DNA of 64,000 nt from Diphasiastrum complanatum (taxonomy: Eukaryota; Streptophyta; Lycopodiopsida; Lycopodiales; Lycopodiaceae): assembly GCA_029204225.1 (NCBI GenBank), contig MU832214.1, positions 17,759 through 81,758 of the forward strand. The letters are read 5' to 3'. The notes under the pieces were generated by a model. That model did no database searches. It worked only from the letters and a program-made list of their open reading frames with translations, and was not told where the DNA came from. Of this stretch, positions 1 to 11,249 are shown piece by piece. The translations under genes were made by a program, and so were the position numbers. Position 1 is the first letter of the stretch; every line of letters begins with the position of its first letter.

Positions 1-450
1 GGTTGCGCTGTCCAGCGGGCCTCCCACCTTCCTCCCTCCGGGCCGCTGGCATGAGTGAGGGCGCAAGACCCGGAGGGATCCACGCCCCCCACATCTTCTT
101 GCACGGCCATCGAGGATGGGAGGGGGAGACGTCGCACCACCAGCCCACGCGCGCCCAGGGGAGCCGGTGCCTCGAAGTGGGTAGTGCGAAGATGTGGGGG
201 GGGCGCGTGGATCCCTCCGGGTCTTGCGCCCTCACTCATGCCAGCGGCCCGGAGGAAGGTGGGGGGCCCGCTGGACAGCGCAGCCAGCGAGCAGAGGGGG
301 CTGGGAGAGGGTACACAAGGGGGAGCCGGGGGGGGGGGGTACTACCAAAGGGGGGGGGATTGCACCTCAATCCCCCCTCCCCCCAACTTTTTTTTTGAAT
401 TTTTTTTCAATATGGAGGCCCAATGAAATATTGGGCCCCCTTTTTTGACA
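1..450. repeat. GC-rich foldback (inverted-repeat) element
   Basis: The stretch 5-105 is the near-perfect reverse complement of 184-282, with a loop of about 80 bases. Both arms carry the same landmarks in reverse order, such as GTCCAGCGGGCC and CCGGAGGGATCCACGC. G-runs follow (310-360), then oligo-T and a small hairpin GGCCCAAT/ATTGGGCC at 416-440. The block is far richer in G+C than its surroundings. It resembles a foldback or MITE-like repeat, possibly cut by the window edge. Overlapping open frames here are by-products of the GC-rich palindrome. Confidence 0.75.
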
Positions 451-1106
451 TTCTGAGTTATTAAAAACGACTTTGAAGGCCGTGTAAATTGAAAGTCATA
501 TTGGATTCAAGATTTTAGATAACATTAAAATCATTTCTCCTTGTTATACTACACTAGGCCCTAAGTGAAGTCTATTGAAATGTGAGTTAACTCATGATAA
601 ACCCATGGTGAACTGCCACATAGGACAATTAGTGGGTTAATTAATCGTAATTAGCAAACACGTTTAGGCAAGGAAGAGGCCCTTTTTGAGTCCAAAAATG
701 GCCCTAATGAAACACAATGATGGCTCCCAAATCAATGTTTCTCAAGATTAACCTCACAACGGATCCATCATGGATCAAGTACACAATCATCATAATATCT
801 CTCTAGGCTGCTTCCAGCACGTGTGGGACAGCTGATTGTACTCATTCATATCCACTTTGGATAAAATCTATCTATTTTGTCACATCATCCATTGGTGATT
901 AGTGTTGACCTTCTAGATTCCTACAATCTAAGAGATAACTTCTACAATTTAGGAGATTTGACATTTGACTCAAATAAAATCTAAGTACAATGGATTTTGA
1001 TATTACAAGTGTTATTTCACATGTGTGGACAGGTCCTCACACGTGTGGATCCACATCGATACCAAACAAATTGCTTTAACAATGTGAAAATTGCTAAAAT
1101 CTAACA
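450..1106 (-). mobile_element. Probable 3' LTR of copia element A
   Basis: On the minus strand the copia A reading frame ends near 1,122. A purine run (GAGGAGGAG, complement of 1107-1115) follows, then TGTTAG at 1106-1101. That is the expected order of pol end, polypurine tract and LTR start. The far LTR end is not resolved because no second copy is in the window. Plus-strand 600-1,100 holds no coding sequence. The lower boundary is a guess. Confidence 0.5.
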
Positions 1107-2580
1107 CTCCTCCTCAATGTTTACATTGATACATCTATGGTACATCTATCTACAACTCCTAAGGCTGATCTTAACTTGATAAATGAAGCCTTTGGCAAGG
1201 CTTTAGTGAGTAGATCAACAAGGGAATTTGAAGAAGATACATGTTGTAGCTTGATCTCCTTTGCTTGAGCCTTTTCCCTCACAATGATAAACCAATGGAT
1301 TTTACATAGATTGGCTTAGCTTACCTACACTATAGCTTAGATCAGGTCTTGTTATAGTAAGATAGATTAGGCAGCCTACAATTCCTCTATATAGTGTGAT
1401 GTCCTCAAAGGATGCTTCATCATCACCATTAGAGACTTTCACATTTTGCTCCATAGAAGTATCTACTCCTTGACAATCTTTCATTTCAAACTTATCTAAG
1501 ATAGAAGAAGCATATTTGGATTGACAAATAAAACTCAAATTTTTGCCTCTTGATACTTCTATTCCTAGTATGAAATGAAGAACACCAAGATCCACCATCT
1601 TGAACTCTTTAGACAATGCTATTTTAGCAACATGAGCAAAAGTTTTATCAAAATCTACTCCCTTGCTTTGCAAGAACCCCTTTGCCACTAGCTTTGCCTT
1701 ATATTTTTTGATGCTTCCATCTTGGTTGTACTTCAATCTATAGATCCATTTGCACTCAAGTGGTCTTCTTCCATGAGGAAGATCCACAAGCTTCCATGTA
1801 TGATTCTCCATAAGAGTATCATACTCCTTTTGCATGGCATCCCTCCATTCTTGTGATTCCATAACATCCTCAAAGCAACTCGGCTCATCAAGCATAGATG
1901 TTAGAAAAGTATAAGAGGTAAGTGAATGAAGATCTTCCCTTTGTTCACCTTTGTCAACATAGGTGAGCCTTGATGGCTCAGCCTTCTTTCTTGTAGATCT
2001 TCTTGGAGCACTCGAGTCTTGAAGTGGATCCTCAAGATCTTGATCACATGTAGGCTCCTCCTCAAATCTTGCAAGATCCTTGACATAAGATGGATTAGTA
2101 GCACTTTCATTCATCTTGTAGTAGTTAGCTTCATCAAATGTAACATCTCTACTCACTAAAATCTTTTTAGTGATAGGATTATAGACTCTATATCCCTTGC
2201 TATTTTCACCATAACCAACAAAGATTCCCTTTATGGATGTAGAATCATCCTTCTTTCTTGTATCTAATGATTGAAAAACATAGCAAATAGATCCAAAGAT
2301 TCTAAGATCTTTGAGATTTGTATTCTTACCAAATAGAGCCTCATAAGATGTTATGCCTCCAATGGGCTTACATGGCATTCTAATACATAAGTAAGTTGCA
2401 CAAACAATGGCCTCTCCCCAAAATGACTTAAGTAGAGATGAATCTAGCCTTAAAGCTTTTGCATGCTCACAAATAGTTCTATTCATTCTCTCGGCTATAT
2501 CATTTTGTTGAGGACTATAAGTACATGTAAGCTCTCTTTTAATACCATTGGATTTACAAAACTTTGTCATCTTAGTGAGT
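1107..2580 (-). pseudogene. Ty1-copia element A: integrase C-end, RT and RNase H remnants with internal deletions
   Basis: The frame from 2570 to 1302 (422 codons) begins inside the integrase core (SPQQNDIAERMNRT keeps the last acidic residue of the DDE triad). It then reads the linker and the N-terminal RT part (CKWIYRLKYN...KAKLVAKGF). After VAKI near 1,620 it jumps directly to ALSKEFKMVDLG. The catalytic core of RT, including the YVDD box, is therefore missing although the frame stays open. A second gap near 1,305 removes most of RNase H. The C-terminal tail resumes in another frame (HWFIIVREK...LVDLLTKALPKASF) and ends at the polypurine tract. Gag, protease and the integrase start are absent. 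It is clearly a non-functional internal-deletion derivative. Confidence 0.9.
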
Positions 2581-2673
2581 GTAGGAACATAGAGTACATT
2601 TTGTAGTAGGTTGGAAATAGATGAGCTTGGACCTTCAATGGGAATAGTCTACTGAGGAACCTCGAAGTTCAAT

Positions 2674-3700
2674 ATGTCTGACGAGTCGGACAAGTCAGCT
2701 ACAAAACATAATCTAAATCAGTACCAAAAGTATCTAATTCAATTGCACATATTTGTCTATCGTAGTATAAAATCAAAATCTTACCATATAATGTGTTGTA
2801 TGATCAACACCCCATGCACTCTGAACTACATCCACAAATTCATTGGTTGTTTTCTGTATCATTTGAACATCAGTATTTGAAAATTTATCTTCTCTCAAGT
2901 ATTTCACCATGTTATCTAACTTTTTTCAAACTTCTACTTTGTGTATACGAGTAGAACCTTCTTCTTCGAAATCTTGAGTTGCTGCAATAATTTCTTTCCA
3001 AACTGTGTATTGAACCTTAGATTGTTTGCCAAAATAATTTGATAAAAATCTTCGAGCTTTAAATCCTCCAATGCTCGGCTTGCATGGAATATTTTCTGCT
3101 TTACCTGATAACTTGTCATCTTTTTTTATTTTAACGTGGCCTTTATGTAAGCCTGCTTTGGACAACACATCCTCTAATCTGAAAATAGCTTCCTTTGCAG
3201 AGGCCTCTGGCTCGGAATTCCATGCAAACAAGATGTGAATATATATTATTTTTTTTATGATACGCACCTCCACATGCAATGTACAGATATGAACATTTCG
3301 TAGAAGAATCGGTAGTACAAGTTTCCAATTAGAATCTTCTCGATCTCTTGATATTCCTATACTCCTTGTCATGTCTTTTGTTGTTTTCATGCAGTACAAA
3401 CAAGGGTGTTTAGAGTTAGCGCCATGAGATACATTGAACATACATTTTAATGTCTTTAGATCTCCTGCTAAATGTCATTCAATGTTGAAAGTGCCAATTC
3501 CAGAAATATTGAGTGGAACTCCCTCCATGTGATTTTTTATGGTGGCAGAATATGATGTTCTATTAAATATCCATGAGAATGTTATGGTCTTCTTTCAGCA
3601 CCTATAAGAGAATACGAAAACATGATTAGCCTCATAATATTAAGACAAAGAAGATATGAAATCCATAAATGATTATCCCTATTTATTATGCAAACTTCTG
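2674..3700 (-). pseudogene. Unrecognised coding-like fragment (possible transposon protein)
   Basis: A 171-codon minus-strand frame at 3441-2926 has protein-like composition, with a Cys/His-type start (HPCLYCMKTT), a segment CTLHVEVRI and a basic C-terminal part rich in Lys. I do not recognise the family. The pairing of a CxxC motif with a later His-containing helix-like segment recalls transposon-encoded proteins, but that is only an impression. Nothing recognisable lies in 2581-2925 or 3442-3735. It may belong with the decayed gene at 7.4-9.0 kb (see findings). Confidence 0.3.
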
Positions 3701-3739
3701 CTCTAGTTAATAAAGCATTACTTTGGCACTATAGGACAC

Positions 3740-4655
3740 TTGAATTATGCATATGTATCGAACATGTTTAGAAAATCTCTTGTACTTGATCTCGATTACC
3801 TAAATAAGAGAATTGAGCTCCCAGTATGTCAGGATTGCATTGTTGGAAATCGGACTAGGATACCATTTAGAACAAGTTATAAGCATATAGCAAAATATTT
3901 TTGGGTTGAAGCTATTAATGCTGCAACTTATATTTAGAAGAATTATTCAACTAAAGGTCTCTCAAAGAAAACACCTTACGAAATTTGGACAGGCTCCAAA
4001 CTTTCATCATCAAACCTCAGAGTATTCGGATGTAAAGCACTTGGTTAGTCGGACTCCGATCTTTGGAGAGGAGCAATGGATAAAGAGTATTCTTCTCTTA
4101 TCAAGAACTAAACATGGACTGTTGTCAAATTACTTGCAAGCAAAAATGTAGTTGATTGAAAATGGATATTCAAAATCAAATACAAAGCAAATTGAAGTAT
4201 CAATTGAAGGAAAGCTTGACTTGTCGCAAGAGGGTTTTCTCAAATTCCAATATCGACTACAATGAGACTTTCAGTCTTGTAGTCAAGCATTCTTCAATCA
4301 AAACACTTCTATCATCGGTTGTTGTAGCCAATATGGAGATACATCAAATGGATGTATAGACAACCTACCTTAATGGAGTTAGAGGATATCTACATGATCC
4401 ATCCCAAAGGTTATGAACTTAAAGATAAGAAGAATCATGTATGCAAATTTCATAAAGCACTTTATGGCTTGAAGCAATCTACTCAAGCTTGGTTTCAAAG
4501 GATCGACACTTTCCTTATCTAATATGGTTATAACCCAAGCACTTCAGAATTGAATGTCTCTATCAAGTTAGTACAACATTCTTTTATTATTATTATCTTG
4601 TACGTGGACGAAACATTGCTATTTAGCGATAGTGTCAAACTGATAAAAACTACGA
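3740..4655 (+). pseudogene. Ty1-copia element B: integrase/RT remnant lacking the integrase core
   Basis: The frame at 3740-3937 reads the GAG-pre-integrase end (LPVCQDCIVGNRTRIPF) and then, without interruption, a post-core integrase motif (AKYFWVEAINAATYI). The catalytic integrase core is deleted in frame. Downstream RT pieces are spread over several frames: EEQWIKSI near 4,070, ETFS...VVKHSSIKTLL at 4,265-4,320, HKALYGLKQSTQAWFQR near 4,455-4,505, and ILYVDETLLFSDS near 4,597-4,635. The YVDD box has become YVDE. The element stops at about 4,655, where an oppositely oriented copia begins. Confidence 0.85.
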
Positions 4656-6520
4656 AGGAGATGTTGTCTGCAAATTAAGTGCAATGCCATCATATTTTTG
4701 CCGAACTTCTACTCCCAAACAATAGTGCATTAGACCAAGATCAATCATATCAAAACTAGAAGATAGGTCTTTCTTGATTTCACTAATCAAACTCTTATCG
4801 TTACTTGTGATAATGAGATCGTCTACATACAATACAATCATGGTGATGCTAGAATCATGTGCAAAGTAGGAAAGATTAGAATACGAGGAAGTACGTACCA
4901 ACCATTTAGATAGAAAGGATCATCAAAGTGGCTGTACCAAGCACGAGGTGTTGGCTTTCTTTAGTTTGCATACCTTATTTTCCATGCCTTGCATCACAAA
5001 GCCACTATTGCTACATGTAAACTTCCTCTTCAAGTGTATCATTTAGGAATGCGGACTTTACATTCAGAGTAGACGCCATCCAAACAAAGCCACAAATGCT
5101 ATTACCATACAAAGTGTATTCCATTTTGCTACAGGAGCAAACGTCTCCTCGTAGTCGATGCATTTGTTCTGTGCATAGCCCTTAACCACAAGCCTCGCTT
5201 TGTGTTTCTCTAGGGTACATTATACTTCATTGTATACACCCATTTGTTACCAATGAGTTTTTTTTCCCCTCGAGAAGGTCCACTATCTCTCAGCAATCAT
5301 GGTGCTTAATGGAGTCAATTGTCTCCTACATAGCTTTTTGCCAAATCTCCTGATCCTTGGCCTTTTCAAAGCAAGAAGGCTCACTAGACTCAACAATGTG
5401 GCTCATAAGTGCAAGATTTATCCAATATTTGTCAAGTTCTTTCCTTTCATGTGTGTTGCTAGATTCCGCTACCTCTTGTTTTGCACTTTCCATCAATTTG
5501 GTGTACCATTTGGGTAGCTTCTGTTGTGGTGAACCACAATGAGGGGACTATGTATCCCAAGGAACATCCTTCTCTGTGGGATTCTCTCCAACCACTTCTT
5601 TTTTGCCAATACCAAAGGGTTTATCTCTCCTCCATCTATCCTCATTGATAGGAGGTATGACATGTCCTTCATCCTCAACCATGGGTTCACTTTGTGGTGG
5701 TTGTACAACTTCATCTTCTATGAGCATCCTTGATGATTTCCACATCACCAAACCTGTGAACTTCGTCAAATACAACATCTCTACTAATGTGCATGCGTCG
5801 ACCCATTGGATCATAACAACGATATCCCTTGGTTAATTCATCATAACTTTTCAATTTGTGTAACAACCTTCTGAAGTTTAGATGACCCAAACATCTATGC
5901 CATAAGTCATTATATGAGGTTGTAGTAGTTACTAGCCCATTACACTTGGAAACCACTACATTTAGCTTGTACAAGCCGCATGACTTGTCATAGAATCCAT
6001 CAACAATCACTTTGAAACCTTGTCTAACATCCTTTATCTAACACTTCTTGTTGCTAAATTCAACCTTTAGCATATGGTCAATCATAGTACCAACATAAAG
6101 TAAATTTTTTTGCAAGTCCGAAACATACAAGACAATTTTGATTTCCTTGATTTGACCATCATAAAATTGTATGGGTACGGTGCCAATGCCGTAAATCTAG
6201 CACTCATCTCCATTCACTTGTGCAACCTTGTCCGCACCATCCATCAGTTCAAGTCTTTAAGCTAGGACTTGTTGCTTGTTGTCATATGTCTTGTTGCTCC
6301 CTCCAAAGCTTATGAACCAATGCTCATAATCCATAGAGTTTTGTGATGCCAATGCAGTCACAAATGATGTGCCAAGGTTGGCAATTTTTCTCTCAACATC
6401 ATCATCGGAAACATTGGTGAGTTGCTTCACTTTGCCCTTCTTGATGTCCACCTTTTTTTTGTGACAATCTCTTGCCCAATGAGTTGGCTTCTAACAATAG
6501 AAGCACTTGCCCTTCTTACC
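4656..6520 (-). pseudogene. Ty1-copia element C: zinc knuckle, protease, pre-integrase and RT remnants
   Basis: Reading right to left: a CCHC zinc knuckle near 6,463-6,505 (Cys-x2-Cys-x4-His-x4-Cys with an internal stop), then a protease-like segment at 6,060-6,450 whose active-site DSG reads SFG. The pre-integrase motif (LWHRCLGHLNFRRL) is near 5,880-5,920. It is joined in frame to the post-integrase motif KGYRCYDP...ISRDVVFDEV, so the whole integrase core is missing. RT follows in broken frames, ending with IVLYVDDLIITSND and MIDLGLMHYCLGVEV (about 4,690-4,850). The YVDD box is intact. The end at 4,656 abuts element B tail to tail. Confidence 0.85.
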
Positions 6521-7410
6521 AGATGATCCTTGATCATCCTCATCCTCATCAACATTCAACTTTCTTAGTTGCTTTTTGTATTTATGCTTGCCCTTTGATA
6601 GCATAGCCTGATCTTCTATTGGTGGTTACCGTGCCTTCACCAGTTCACATCTCTATTCCTCCTACAAGATAGTGCCATGAAGATCCTCGAATACAAGCAG
6701 TCTCTCTCTTGATGCAATTGTTGGAATTAAGTTTCACTCCGACACAACAAATTCGAGTCATTCGAGTTTGACTCACTCGAATTCGATTCCTGAGCATTAG
6801 TATACCATGTAAATATGTACTCTCTCTCTATAATGACATTGCAACCTTACTCTCTAAAGTCGAGCATTTGTGCAATCAATCAACTAAAGCAGAAGCAGGA
6901 TCGACATCGAATTCTTTAAATTCTTTCGAGTTTGCTTGAGGGGGGCTTCTTTCTCATGAGTTGGAGCAGGTGCATGATGTGTGTGAGCCTTGGGATCTTG
7001 ATCTTGCTAGGTCTCATGTGCCCATCACATGAATTCATGTACTCCTCACCCTCTATTATGGAATCCATCTTCTCTTGAGCTTCACTTTGATATGAGCTTT
7101 CATCATCACCATCCTGTCAACTTGCTCTGCCCTGTCATTAGAGAAATTATGGGCCCAAAGAGGGCCCTATAAGAAATGCCATGTAGGAGAGAGAAAAATA
7201 ACTATAAAATAATTATAATATCATTTTCTAAATTCTTTATGCATCGGCTCGCACTACTTTCCATGTAAATGAATGCACCTTAGTTTAATCACATTAAACT
7301 TCACTAGTGTTTAACCACAGTTAAAATATAATTTTTCAAAATGTTGAAATATTTCCTCCCAATAGTTGGGAACACTCAAAAATTTGAATTAGGAGTGACA
7401 TTTCTGAAAA
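6521..7410. other. Non-coding stretch left of the 7.4-kb decayed gene
   Basis: No recognisable gene. Repeated TTCGAGT/CTCGAAT words at 6,750-6,790 and 6,910-6,935 suggest remains of a copia LTR or untranslated leader belonging to element C, but no PBS or second LTR was found. The rest is AT-rich. Confidence 0.3.
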
Positions 7411-7416
7411 AAGACT

Positions 7417-8990
7417 ATGCCATCTCTATCTCCAACAGAGTCGTTAGCGCCATCTCCAGCTTTGTTATTGTCATTGTGTTGTTTGTTACTATACTACTGT
7501 ACTAATGACAAAGCTTTATCATCTTCATGTGGATCTGTCACCAAAATATACTCCGCTCAGGACGAGAAATTCAAAGCAACCCAAATTGTCAACTTCTGAT
7601 ATGGTCCGATACAGGGAGGAAAAACTAAAACATGTAGATTTATGGTCATCAAGAACATTGTATCCTATTGATCCATGTTCATTGCAACATCCAGATTTTC
7701 ATTCGGTGAGTCAGTTAATAATCTATATGTGTCATGGTAAAAATGGCCTTTTGGGTTACTGTGAGAATTTGATGCTCTATGGGAATGCACATTCAATGTA
7801 AAGAATACATTATTCGAAAGATGAATCAAAGAAAATATCAAAGGAGTGCAAAGAAAAATCTACAAAGATGACAACTTGTTTGGATGAAAATGAGATGCTC
7901 AAGGAGGAGATCCAAAGGTTGAAATCTTCTTTGCATTATTATACAACAAGTAATGATGAGATAAAAATTGCATTTCAATCCATACGTATCTCATATTTGT
8001 CTCTTGTTAAAAATATGGACGTGCTCAACAGAAAGGTCCGAAGCAACAAGAGGAAAAGACTGGTAAACAAGGATATATGTGATCTATCATCCAGAGGAGG
8101 TCATAGAAAAAGACGAATCCGTGCATTCAAGTAAGTTATAACTTATTTGGTACTGAAAATTGCTTGAACTTTTTGATTTATTCATAATCACTAATTTTGT
8201 TATTTATTTATTTCAACTTTCTGTTGATTTGCTTATTATATACTGTTGGGAATACTATGAGTGTCCTAATTTCTACTAACATTTTCATGAACATTATGTT
8301 TGCAATGCAGATCAGCATTGGTTGTTGAAGACTCATTTGGCCAAAGAGATTTCAATTGGAAACTCACTAGGCTCTATCTTGACTTCTAAATCTATGAAAT
8401 CAATGTTAAATAATAACAAAATGAAAAAGATTAAGGCTTCAGTTACTGATAGCATTACGGATGAACTTGGAAAAATATTAGACACTACATTGCTTCAAGG
8501 GGCATGTGACTTTTTTAGCATCAGTAGGGAAACATATGCAATAATGTTTAAGATGATAAATAAGACATTTGCACAGGTAAATATTAAAAAGTTTTTGATC
8601 CCACGACCATTTCATCTTAAAAAAAAGAAAGACATGTTAAACCATGGTATGCAGACAATAGTTGGTAATCCATCTCATATCAATTAAGTGTATTGCTCGA
8701 AAGGAGAAAGTCTAGCATATAATAATTTCAACAATCTATTTATTGACATTAATCAGCTATTAACATTCATCATAAATTTCTACGGTATTACAAATGAGAA
8801 TGTCAATAACAAGTTGATAGTTGTTCTCAAGTTAGATGAGTCTGAAATTATAAAAGGACAAAAAATGGAAAGAATCATCTCACGATCATGAATGGAGCAC
8901 TTTCAAATTCAGAAAATTCAGAAGGCCTCAATTTCAGTGTTCAATCAGAAAATGATATTTGGTGGTTGGCAACATTTCAGGTATAGCTTG
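7417..8990 (+). pseudogene. Decayed intron-containing gene of unknown family (probably transposon-derived)
   Basis: Several protein-like frames follow one another: 7,505-7,801, 7,868-8,131 (a Lys/Arg-rich coiled-coil-like stretch ending GHRKRRIRAFK), 8,322-8,687 (with ITDELGKILDTTLLQG and FLIPRPFHLKKKKDML) and 8,688-8,973 (LIVVLKLDESEIIKGQ, then after a frame change LTIMNGALSNSENSEGL). A good splice donor (AA|GTAAGT, about 8,131) and acceptor (TGCAATGCAG|A, 8,310) join the second and third blocks in phase, but a frameshift follows near 8,385 and another near 8,870. The frame changes and stops show it is dead. I cannot name the family. The high Lys/Arg content and position among mobile elements favour a DNA-transposon protein. 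Confidence 0.4.
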
Positions 8991-8999
8991 TGTTGGAAT

Positions 9000-10437
9000 A
9001 ACAATGACTCGATCCATATAAGTATCCATGACTCTTGCTGAGTGCAAGTATCTTATTTGTCATGTCAACAATTATGCATTGATCAATTTCGAACTCTACT
9101 CTATGTCCTGAATTCTGTTGATAGATAGTAGAGTTGTGAAAATTTTAGGTACATACAAATCGTTTGATAGTAGTTTGAATTGATCATTTTGAAAACTTAA
9201 TCTTACGGTACCTTCACCTTTGATAGTGTGTGTACTATCATCACCAAAATGAACAAAATTCTTTGTACTATAAGACATATAAGACTGAAAAAATTCATGA
9301 TGACTAGTCATGTGTTGAGTAGCCCCAGAATAGAAAAACCAAGCATTGCGACTTGCGCTTTTTGATGGTTTATCATAAACGCTTCTTCATCCACATTTTG
9401 AATAGAAGATTGTTATGTCTCTGCAACTACATTCACCTATTCATCTAATTGCTTCTTGTTGGCATTCTTCACTTTCAATATTTTGCAATCTTGGATCTCA
9501 TGGTTAATGCATTTGCAATACTTACAAAACATCTTATTTTTTGATTGTGGATTTGACAATTGCTCTTGACTTTGCGTTGGCTTTTAATTCAAAATTTTAG
9601 AGCTTTTTTTCTTCTGGCATTTTGACCATTTGTTTGTATATAGAGCATGCGATAATGAATTCGAAGAACTATTTTCACTTCTTTGATTGTCTTCCTACAA
9701 CAACATAGTCATTACTATGGGAAGAATTAAATTTGAGTGTGTCGTTATGATCATTACCCAGTTTTCGTATGTAGGAGGCAGCAGGCTTGATAACAATGTC
9801 ATCATTGCATCTTGATCGTCAATAGATGATCCGACAGTTGCCATCTTCTGCAAGAGATTCTTGTACTGGTTAATGTGATTCTGAATGGAATCAACATTAA
9901 ACATCTTAAGCGAGAAAAATTTCCTTCTTAGATGCAACTTAGAAGTCACGCCCCTCACATCATATAGTGCACTCATGATGTCCCATGTTTCTTTCGAAGT
10001 TTGAGCTTCATATACATGGCCAATTTGATTGAGAATGATTAGCGTGAAAGCTTTACCATCCTTGGATTTTCATTTGGAGTCGGTTGTGTCATCTTCAAGT
10101 TTCAATTCGATACATATGGCGATATCCCACAACTCCTTGGTGATTAGCACGGTCTTCATCTCAAATTTTCATAAATGATAATTAGATCCATCTAGCTTGT
10201 TGTCATCTGTATATCCAGCTTTACTTTTTGAATCCCTATAGAAGCCAATCTATTGATAGTATGATGTGTTAGTGACCTAAGATTGAAAGATGGTGTCAGA
10301 TAATCTCGGAACACTGTTACTGTGCAATGCTCTAATTGGAATCAATATAAATGCTCTGAATAGATTGAATAATCTGATGCCAGAAATTATGAATCTGATA
10401 TCATATTAGACATCTGATAATAAGCTTTGATACCATA
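9000..10437 (-). pseudogene. Ty1-copia gag-protease fragment with dead protease
   Basis: Right to left: gag pieces at 10,250-9,695 (frame 9976-9695 includes the gag-like HINQYKNLLQKM and LLSSLLPPTYENW), an intact CCHC knuckle near 9,485-9,540 (CKYCKCINHEIQDC), and the protease start at about 9,345. There the active-site DSGA reads YSGA (AWFFYSGATQHMTSHHEFF); the Asp codon has become TAT at 9330-9332. The frame 9311-9096 continues the protease (STHTIKGEGTVRL, LSINRIQDIE). No integrase or RT follows; sequence left of 9,090 is unrelated. Confidence 0.85.
10424..10435 (-). other. Primer-binding site (initiator tRNA-Met type)
   Basis: The minus strand reads TGGTATCAAAGC, one base from the plant copia PBS TGGTATCAGAGC that pairs with the 3' end of initiator methionine tRNA. 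It lies directly upstream of the gag fragment, as expected. Confidence 0.85.
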
Positions 10438-10438
10438 T

Positions 10439-11050
10439 TGGAAAAAAGGAAAGAAGATCGACACTAAGAGAAACTGCATTCAATAAACTAAAATGTCGAA
10501 CTTTGCAAAATAATCATTCTCCAATGCATGACTACGCCTATCAAATTCGAACCACACTGTCGCAATAGTAGTCACATTTGATTCTTCTTAATTTTAACTT
10601 TAAAAAACATCATAATCTATGAAATTGATTTTGTAGACAAACATAAACAAAATCGAAGTATTGAAATGCAAAAATATTTGATACATTAGACAAATCAATG
10701 AGAAAACAAGATAGATAACAGTTGATCAGAAAAGCAAACATTCATTCTGACATGATATTGCATGCAATAAGATTGTAGAATTATATTCAATAAGTAGTAT
10801 GTACAAATCAGATGAATAGCGAGCACAAAACAATAGCGAATGAAACTACGTATTTGAAACAACTCTGCATAAGAGACTGTAGGGAAAAATCCAGCAACCA
10901 ATGAAGTAATCACTGCTTTACAAAGATGCTAAACACAGAGTAATTGACAACAACAGAATTGACACAGAATTTCTTCCAAGAAACCAATTCTGAGTAATGA
11001 TCAACTATTGATATTAGTTCGGAATGTCGAATAAGCTTATCACAAAATGA
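10439..11050 (-). mobile_element. Probable 5' LTR of the gag-protease copia
   Basis: Sequence immediately upstream (minus sense) of the PBS must be the 5' LTR; its 3' end is at 10,439 (minus ...TTTTTCCA). The region has no coding sequence and is AT-rich. The outer boundary is not defined because no second LTR copy is visible; 11,050 is an estimate. Confidence 0.5.
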
Positions 11051-11249
11051 ATAGGACAGCCATTTAGCCAGGTCGCAATTGGCACTTAGCCATATTGTGT
11101 TGTCACTTATCTAATCATGTTACACAATAGTTAATTGCTAATAATGATTAGAGAAGGTTGTTAGCTTCAAAATAAGTGGTAACACGTTTTGTTAATATTC
11201 AATGGTTCACAACTTCTGTATACTTGAAATTTTGTGAAATTAAAATTTC

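Noticed and set aside
3-448. Three overlapping open frames of 84-131 codons
   Set aside because: They cover both arms of a GC-rich inverted repeat; low-complexity translation and no family resemblance.
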